A stretch of 64,000 bases of DNA from Actinomyces procaprae (GTDB taxonomy: Bacteria > Actinomycetota > Actinomycetes > Actinomycetales > Actinomycetaceae): NCBI RefSeq assembly GCF_004798665.1, contig NZ_CP039292.1:3162001-3226000 (forward strand), in the 5' to 3' direction. Below are positions 58,849 through 64,000 of the stretch, piece by piece. The position numbers and the translations under genes were made by a program. Positions within the stretch are counted from its first letter, which is position 1; the number at the start of each line of letters is the position of its first letter. The notes under the pieces were generated by a model. The model saw only the letters and a program-made list of their open reading frames with translations. It made no database searches and was not told the origin of the DNA.

Positions 58849-59715
58849 TCAGAGTCCGAGCGCGCTGCGCTCCTCGGTGCCGACCCAGCCGGCGCGTCCC
58901 TCCAGCGCCCGGAACCAGCGGGCCAGCGCCGGCCAGAATGCGATCGACGGAGCCTCGCCACCGGGGTAGTACGCGCGTCCGCCGTACTCGTAGGCCTGCA
59001 CAGTGGTGAACAGGCGAATGTCACTACCCGTGGGGGCGGCGCCACACAGGAACTGCTCCACGGACACCACGGCGGACAGCGGCGGCACGTCCTGCACGGT
59101 CAGGGCCGCCTCGCGGGATGCCTCCATCTTGGTGGCCCGAGCCAGGAGGGTGTCCACGACGTCGAAGGCCAGCAGCACACTGTTGGCGGCAGTCGTCGCC
59201 TCATCGGCGTCCTTGGAGTGAGTGGCAGTGGCGTGCGGCTGGTTGATGTGTTCGCCGATCCACTTGTCCCAGGCGTCGGTGGAGTTGCGGCGGTCCAGCG
59301 GATACAGGTCGGGGGCGCCGGCCCGGTGCAGCGGCTTCCATGCCGTGGCCAGATCGAACAGTAGGTCTCCGGAGTCGTCGACGACGACGTGCCCAGTGGT
59401 GGTGTCCACCAGCGCCGGAACCGTCGGCGGCGGGGTGTAGCCAGGGGTGCCCGCGTAGACCTCAGCAATGGAGGTCGCGTTTCCCAGCGCCGGGTCGGGG
59501 CCGGGCTCTCCGTCAGGGCCGGTCAGCTCCCAGAAGCCGTCGACCCCCCGCCCATAGCACCAAGAGACGGGGATCGCCTCGGTGAGTCCCAGCAGTCGCC
59601 GGGCGATCAGTACGCGGCGGCACCAGGGGCAGGATCCGGAGGCGACCAGCCGGTAGCGGCCGGCCTCAACTGGCAGGTCTCCTTCAGTGAAACGGTGCGA
59701 GTGGGCGATGGCCAT
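58849..59715 (-). CDS. Glutathionyl-hydroquinone reductase-like (Xi-class GST) protein
   Basis: The 288-residue protein has the Xi-class layout: a thioredoxin-like domain with SGSCPWCRRVLIARRLLGL (active Cys in CPWC, about residue 27) and a C-terminal helical GST domain (TVQAYEYGGRAYYPGGEAPSIAFWPALARWFRALEGR). E. coli YqjG of this class reduces glutathionyl-hydroquinones. Actinomycetes usually lack glutathione and use mycothiol, so another thiol is likely. ATG 59715 has GGGAGG upstream, better than the ATG 33 bases earlier. It stands alone. Confidence 0.82.
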   Translation of the reverse strand: MAIAHSHRFTEGDLPVEAGRYRLVASGSCPWCRRVLIARRLLGLTEAIPVSWCYGRGVDGFWELTGPDGEPGPDPALGNATSIAEVYAGTPGYTPPPTVPALVDTTTGHVVVDDSGDLLFDLATAWKPLHRAGAPDLYPLDRRNSTDAWDKWIGEHINQPHATATHSKDADEATTAANSVLLAFDVVDTLLARATKMEASREAALTVQDVPPLSAVVSVEQFLCGAAPTGSDIRLFTTVQAYEYGGRAYYPGGEAPSIAFWPALARWFRALEGRAGWVGTEERSALGL

Positions 59716-59871
59716 GGGTGCCTCCCGGAGCATGGAAACGAACGTCATGTGGGTTCAGACCAATGGTGACCCCTGCACCGGCCTCCCGTCAGCCCCTTCA
59801 CCGGAGGCGAACCCGCATTGTGAACTTGCCACGCGGCGTACTCACCTCCGGCACGACGACGGGTGCCACTT

Positions 59872-61758
59872 CTACCGACCTCGGTACGTAAGATCTACCG
59901 ATCTCGGCGAGGGGTGGGGGCGGGGGCGGGGGCGGGGGCGGGCGGCGCGTCGGCGCGCCTGAAGCTCGGGGTCGGGAACCGGCACGGCCGCAACCAGGCG
60001 GCGCGTGTACTCCTCCCGGGGGTGCGCGAGCACCTGCCGGGTCGGCCCCGACTCCACCACCCGCCCATGCGCGAGCACCACGGTCCGGGTGGCCAGGGAG
60101 TCGACCACGGCCAGGTCGTGGGAGACGAACAGGCAGGCGAAGCCCAGCTCGGACTGCAGCTCGCGCAGCAGGTCCAGCACCACCGCCTGAACCGACACAT
60201 CCAGGGCACTGGTCGGCTCGTCGGCGATCACCAGGCGCGGGTCCAGCGCCAGCGCGCGGGCGATGGCGACGCGCTGGCGCTGCCCGCCGCTCATCTCATG
60301 CGGGTAGCGGTCGGCCATGCCCTCCGGCAGGCGGACAGCATCCAGCAGCTCCCGCACCCGAGCCCGCCGCGCGGCGGAGCCGTACCCACCGTGCACGATC
60401 ATCGGCTCCGCAATGGCCGAGCCCGCCGTACGGCGCGGGTTCAGGGAGGAGGCCGGATTCTGGTAGACGACGCCGGTGGCCCGCCGCGCGGGCAGCAGGG
60501 CACGGCGCCCGGCCCCGGCCACCTCCACCCCGCATACGCGCACCGACCCGGCCGCGATCGGCACCAGGCCGGTCAGGGTGCCGGCAATGGTGGACTTCCC
60601 GGAGCCGGACTCACCCACCAGCCCGAGCACCTCCCCGGCGCCGATGCGCAGGGACACATCGTGCACCGCATGCACCCGGTGACGGCGGTTGCGGTAGACG
60701 ACGTCGAGGCCGCGAATTTCGACGACGGGCGCAGGCTGCGAGCCGCGCTCGACCGCCCCCGCAATGGGCTCCGCACCGGCGGCGCCACCTCGGATCTCCG
60801 CAGGGCGCGGCCCGTCCTCCCGCCGCGCCTGATCCGCCGCGTTCTCCTCCACGGCCCCGTCGCGCAGCGACTCCAGCCGGGGCACTGCCGCCAGCAGGGC
60901 GCGGGTGTAGGGGTGGCGGGGCTGGGCGAACAGTTCCCGGGTGCGGCCCCGCTCCACGATCCGCCCCCGACGCATGACGGCGACGTCGTCGGCCACGTCC
61001 GCAACCACCCCCATGTCGTGGGTGATCAGCAGGACGGCGACGCCCGACTCGGTCAAGGACCGCAGCAGGTCCAGAATGCCGGCCTGCACGGTTACGTCCA
61101 GGGCGGTGGTGGGCTCGTCGGCGATCAGGACCGGCGGGTCGGCGGCCATCGCCAGGGCGATGCAGGCGCGCTGCAGCTGCCCGCCGGAGAGCTGATGCGG
61201 GTAGGAGCGGGCGATGCGCTCGGCCTGCTCCCCCTCCCCCAGGCCCACGCGCCCCAGCAGTTCCAGGACGCGGTCGCGCACCTGGGCGCGACGCGGCCGG
61301 CCCGGCGCGTGGATGCGCACCGCCTCCCCGATCTGGGAGGCGATGGTCTCCAGCGGGTCCAGCGCCTGGGTCGGCTCCTGGAAGACGGTGCCGACCAGGC
61401 GGCCGCGCACGTCGTCGAGCACCTCCCGGGCGGCCCCCACCAGCTGCGTTCCCCGCGGCGAGTCGGCTGCTGGGACCGGCCCGTCGGCACCGGGGCGGGA
61501 GGCGTCGTCGACGGCGCCCAGACGGTTGGCGACGTCGGTCACGACGGCGGAGCCGGTCACCACCGCGGTGGGCGGGAGCAGGCCGAGCGCCCCCATGGCC
61601 GTGACCGACTTCCCGGAGCCGGACTCACCCACCAGGGCGAGCACTCGGCCCGGCACCAGGTCCAGGTCGATCTCAGCGCTGGCGTGCTCAACCGTGCCCG
61701 CGAAGGACACCCCGAAGCCCCGCAGCGACAGCGCGGGCTCCGGCTCCCGGTCGCGCAC
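59872..61758 (-). CDS. Peptide ABC transporter, fused DppD-DppF ATPase
   Basis: The 628-residue protein carries two full ATPase domains that are usually separate. Domain 1 (about 8-270) has [30 protein letters not shown] and [16 protein letters not shown]. Domain 2 (about 340-600) has [30 protein letters not shown] and [16 protein letters not shown]. The helix after each Walker B has the Opp/Dpp wording ([23 protein letters not shown]). The start is GTG 61758, inside the stop of the binding-protein gene (TAGTG). The C-terminus is a Pro-Arg repeat followed by residues encoded by the 23-bp repeat. Confidence 0.92.
   Translation of the reverse strand: MRDREPEPALSLRGFGVSFAGTVEHASAEIDLDLVPGRVLALVGESGSGKSVTAMGALGLLPPTAVVTGSAVVTDVANRLGAVDDASRPGADGPVPAADSPRGTQLVGAAREVLDDVRGRLVGTVFQEPTQALDPLETIASQIGEAVRIHAPGRPRRAQVRDRVLELLGRVGLGEGEQAERIARSYPHQLSGGQLQRACIALAMAADPPVLIADEPTTALDVTVQAGILDLLRSLTESGVAVLLITHDMGVVADVADDVAVMRRGRIVERGRTRELFAQPRHPYTRALLAAVPRLESLRDGAVEENAADQARREDGPRPAEIRGGAAGAEPIAGAVERGSQPAPVVEIRGLDVVYRNRRHRVHAVHDVSLRIGAGEVLGLVGESGSGKSTIAGTLTGLVPIAAGSVRVCGVEVAGAGRRALLPARRATGVVYQNPASSLNPRRTAGSAIAEPMIVHGGYGSAARRARVRELLDAVRLPEGMADRYPHEMSGGQRQRVAIARALALDPRLVIADEPTSALDVSVQAVVLDLLRELQSELGFACLFVSHDLAVVDSLATRTVVLAHGRVVESGPTRQVLAHPREEYTRRLVAAVPVPDPELQARRRAARPRPRPRPHPSPRSVDLTYRGR
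59873..59910 (-). repeat. 23-bp repeat element at the 3' end of the peptide-ABC ATPase gene
   Basis: One full unit (core TACCGACCTCGGTACGTAAG on the plus strand) and one partial unit. The repeat is translated as the C-terminal [10 protein letters not shown] of the ATPase and supplies its stop codon. Confidence 0.85.
59916..59942 (+). repeat. GGGGGC hexamer repeat
   Basis: About four and a half GGGGGC units that code, on the minus strand, for alternating Pro and Arg near the ATPase C-terminus. G-rich runs of this kind can form quadruplexes. Confidence 0.8.
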
Positions 61759-63515
61759 TACTGGCTCACCCCCAGCACCAGGTAGTTGGGGTAGGCGGGG
61801 AAGGGCGCCACGAAGAAGCCGGTCACCTTCGAGCCGTGCAGGAAGGAGTTGCGGCGGTTGACCAGTGGCACCCCGGGGACGTCCTCGGCGATGCGCCGGT
61901 CCAGGGCCGCCCACTTGGCGGCGGCCGCCTCGGCATCGGTCTCCTGCAGCGCCTCAGTGATCAGCTGGTCGACCTCCGGATCGGAGTAGCGGGAGATGTT
62001 GTGCCCGCCCTGGCCGATCTCGGAGGAGGCGTACAGGGGCTGAATGTTGGCATTGGCCGACGGGTAGTCGGGGTTCCAGGACACCACCGTCAGGTCGTAG
62101 GTGGAGCCGTCGCCCTGGGTGGCCCGCTCGGTGTAGGCGTCGGTGGTCTGCGGATCAATGGTCACCTTCAGCCCCAGCTCGGTCAGCGACTGCTGCACGG
62201 CCTGGGAGATCGCCAGGCGCGCCTCATTGTTCTGGGACAGCAGGATCAGCTCGGGCACCTCCTTGCCTTCCAGCAGCGCCTTGGCCTTGTCCATGTCCGT
62301 GGGGTAGAGGTCGTAGTCCTCCTGGCCGGGGATGCCCGGGGTGATGTAGGTGGTGGCGATGCCGGCGCCGAGCTCCCCGCCCAGGGTGCGCTGCACGGCG
62401 GTCTTGTCGACGGCGTAGGCGATCGCCTGGCGCACCTCGGGGTCGGTGATGCGCTCGGTGTTGATCGCCAGGTACAGCAGCGGGCCGGGGTCGGAGGTGG
62501 CCAGGCGGGCGGAGGCCGCCTCGTCCGCACTGACCTGGGCCAGCTTGGAGGCGGTCAGCAGCTGGGCGGAGAAGGCGTACTGGTCGTCGCCGGAGTCGGC
62601 GATCAGGCGCTGGCTGACGGTGTCCTCGTCCTGCCCGAGGGAGAAGACGATCTTCTCCGGCAGGGCGGTGCGCACCTCGTCGGTGGCGGCCGACCAGTTC
62701 TCATTGCGGGCCAGGGTCACGGAGCTGCCCTGGCGGTAGTCATCCACCCGGTAGGGGCCGGAGGCGACCGGCGCCTGGGCGTAGGTGGCGGGGTCGTCGC
62801 TGTCCTCGGGGACGGGCGCGAAGGCCGGCAGGGACACGATCCACGGCCAGTCCCCGTAGGCGTGGTCCAGGTGGAAGACGATCGTGGACTCGTCCGGCAC
62901 CTCAATGGCGTCCAGGTGCGCCCCGTCGTAGGGGCCGGTGTAGTCCCCCGCCCCAGCCAGGAGGGTCTTGTGGTAGCCGAGCCCGCCGGACAGGGCGGGG
63001 GCGAAGGAGCGCTCCACGCCGTACTTGATGTGGGAGGCGGTGATCGGGGTCCCGTCCTCAAGGGTGATGCCCTCCTTGAGGGTGTAGGTCCACGTCAGGC
63101 CGTCCTCGGAGACGGTGCCCGTGTCGGTGGCCAAGTCGGGGACGACGGCGGGGGCGCCGTCGGCGGTGATGTCCCAGGTGGTCAGGCGCCGGTGCACCAG
63201 CGCCAGGGAGGTGATGGCCAGGGACTGGCTCTTGGCGGGATCCCAGTTGATGTCGGTGTCGGTGCTGAGCACGTACAGGGTGCCGCCGGCCGTGCCCGTG
63301 GCGGCCGCGGCGCTCTGGGCACCTGCCGAGCCGCGCGAGTTGGCGCCGCAGGCGGCCAGCGCCAGAGCCAGGCCGGACAGGCCCGCGCCGGCCAGCAGGC
63401 CGCGGCGGGAGAAGGCGCGGCGGCCGGAAGCGGCGGGCCGGTGCTCGCTGCGCTCCGCGGAGGCGAGCGGGCGGGCGGGGTCGGGCTGCGACGTCGTCGG
63501 GCGGGTGGAGGACAT
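61758..63515 (-). CDS. Peptide ABC transporter substrate-binding lipoprotein (family 5)
   Basis: The 585-residue family-5 binding protein captures peptides or related solutes outside the cell. It has a signal with a twin-arginine-like start (RRAFSRRGLLAGAGLSGLALALAAC, lipobox Cys about 58), a Ser/Ala linker, then the usual SBP blocks (AKSQSLAITSLALVHRRLTTWD, LTWTYTLKEGITLEDGTPITASHIKYGVERSF, NTERITDPEVRQAIAYAVDK, LLSQNNEARLAISQAVQQSLTELGLKVTID). ATG 63515 has AAAGGAAAG upstream. It is linked to the fused ATPase downstream and the permease upstream. Confidence 0.93.
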   Translation of the reverse strand: MSSTRPTTSQPDPARPLASAERSEHRPAASGRRAFSRRGLLAGAGLSGLALALAACGANSRGSAGAQSAAAATGTAGGTLYVLSTDTDINWDPAKSQSLAITSLALVHRRLTTWDITADGAPAVVPDLATDTGTVSEDGLTWTYTLKEGITLEDGTPITASHIKYGVERSFAPALSGGLGYHKTLLAGAGDYTGPYDGAHLDAIEVPDESTIVFHLDHAYGDWPWIVSLPAFAPVPEDSDDPATYAQAPVASGPYRVDDYRQGSSVTLARNENWSAATDEVRTALPEKIVFSLGQDEDTVSQRLIADSGDDQYAFSAQLLTASKLAQVSADEAASARLATSDPGPLLYLAINTERITDPEVRQAIAYAVDKTAVQRTLGGELGAGIATTYITPGIPGQEDYDLYPTDMDKAKALLEGKEVPELILLSQNNEARLAISQAVQQSLTELGLKVTIDPQTTDAYTERATQGDGSTYDLTVVSWNPDYPSANANIQPLYASSEIGQGGHNISRYSDPEVDQLITEALQETDAEAAAAKWAALDRRIAEDVPGVPLVNRRNSFLHGSKVTGFFVAPFPAYPNYLVLGVSQ

Positions 63516-63561
63516 GGGCTTTCCTTTCGGGTGGATGAGGGCAGGAGCGGATTCGGGCGGG

Positions 63562-64000
63562 TCAGACCCGCGGGTCGATGACGGCGGCGAAGGCGTCCAC
63601 CAGGAGGTTCGCCACGATTACGAAGGCGGCGGCAACCAGCGTGACGCCGGTGATCACCGGCAGGTCGGTGGAGCCGACGGCGTCCATGAGCAGGGCGCCG
63701 AGCCCGGGCATGGAGAAGACGCGCTCGGTGATGACGGCGCCGCCGAGCATGCCGCCCAGGTCGAGTGCGAAGTAGGTGATCACCGGCAGGGACACGTTGT
63801 GCATGACGTGCCGGCCGATCACCCGGCGCTCGGGCAGGCCGACGGCGCGGGCGGTGCGCACGTAGTCCTCACCCAGGTTCTCCAGCATCTCCCCACGCAC
63901 CATGCGGGCGTAGACGGCAGCGGAGATCAGGGCCAGCACGCACCAGGGCAGGATCAGGTGCCAGGCCCAGTCGACGGGGCTGTCCGTGAGCGGCACGTAG
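63562..64000 (-). CDS. Peptide ABC transporter permease (DppB/OppB-like), 5' part outside window
   Basis: The visible C-terminal 145 residues have the permease loop (YARMVRGEMLENLGEDYVRTARAVGLPERRVIGRHVMHNVSLPVITYFALDLGGMLGGAVITERVFSMPGLGALLMDAV), whose EAA-like helix touches the ATPase. Two or three membrane helices follow, and the chain ends VDAFAAVIDPRV, a hallmark of DppB-type ends. The gene continues past base 64000. A second permease (DppC) is expected upstream, outside the window. Confidence 0.9.
   Translation of the reverse strand, partial: YVPLTDSPVDWAWHLILPWCVLALISAAVYARMVRGEMLENLGEDYVRTARAVGLPERRVIGRHVMHNVSLPVITYFALDLGGMLGGAVITERVFSMPGLGALLMDAVGSTDLPVITGVTLVAAAFVIVANLLVDAFAAVIDPRV

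Noticed and set aside
1..64000. tRNA, rRNA or riboswitch genes
   Set aside because: I looked for T-loop (GTTCGAATC-like) and other hallmarks and found none; a covariance search would be needed to exclude small RNAs.

Overview
The window is high-GC DNA from an actinomycete, most likely a facultatively anaerobic member of the Actinomycetaceae (Actinomyces-like). Support for this is inferred from gene content: a GlnR-type orphan regulator beside YgfZ and nitrobindin genes, oxygen-sensitive NrdD/NrdG ribonucleotide reductase, a DUF4244/TadE/TadE-like pseudopilin group next to an Rv3649-like helicase, a DUF6571 protein and a DUF4921 protein. Species cannot be fixed from the sequence alone.

Layout. 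0-3.5 kb: two ABC-2 permeases, then a lipoprotein whose predicted promoter has a G12 run in its -35/-10 spacer, a small monooxygenase, a decayed copy of a permease 3' end, and an SRPBCC protein. 3.5-4.75 kb: non-coding DNA full of hairpins and short repeats. 4.7-12.5 kb: YgfZ, nitrobindin, a membrane protein, divergent GlnR, an MFS pump, a phosphodiester glycosidase and a GT2-GtrA glycosyltransferase. 12.7-17.2 kb: a PadR-controlled ATPase/FtsX ABC operon. 17.2-25.6 kb: nrdD and nrdG with a RelE-like/RHH pair lying between them, an acetyltransferase, a double DUF1801 protein, broken hipBA, hicAB and an orphan HTH antitoxin. 26-40.9 kb: an accessory/defence island holding a truncated SNF2-type helicase, a lower-GC SF2 helicase-nuclease, a complete type IC-like (EcoR124I-like) HsdR/S/M system, an ImmA/IrrE protease, a helicase fragment and a PIN-type toxin-antitoxin pair. 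40.9-55 kb: a SWIM protein and two large helicases in divergent arrangement, the pseudopilin genes, envelope lipoproteins, DUF4921 and a TacAT toxin-antitoxin pair. 55-58.7 kb: a transposase remnant and a lower-GC DUF6571 (type VII-like) operon. 58.8-64 kb: a glutathionyl-hydroquinone-reductase-like gene and part of a Dpp/Opp peptide ABC importer.

Two themes stand out. First, several dispersed non-coding repeat families fill the spacers: a structured element of about 110 bp in three direct copies (two of them bracket the defence island), 23-bp tandem repeats placed exactly at the 3' ends of three genes, and inverted arrays of 12-bp words. Second, several loci look built to vary: the promoter G12 run, a G17 run, a 12-bp repeat in the spacer helix of HsdS, and hexamer or 36-bp in-frame repeats in two other genes. 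The best candidates for something undescribed are the helicase-nuclease at 28.5-31 kb and the direct-repeat-bounded island around it.
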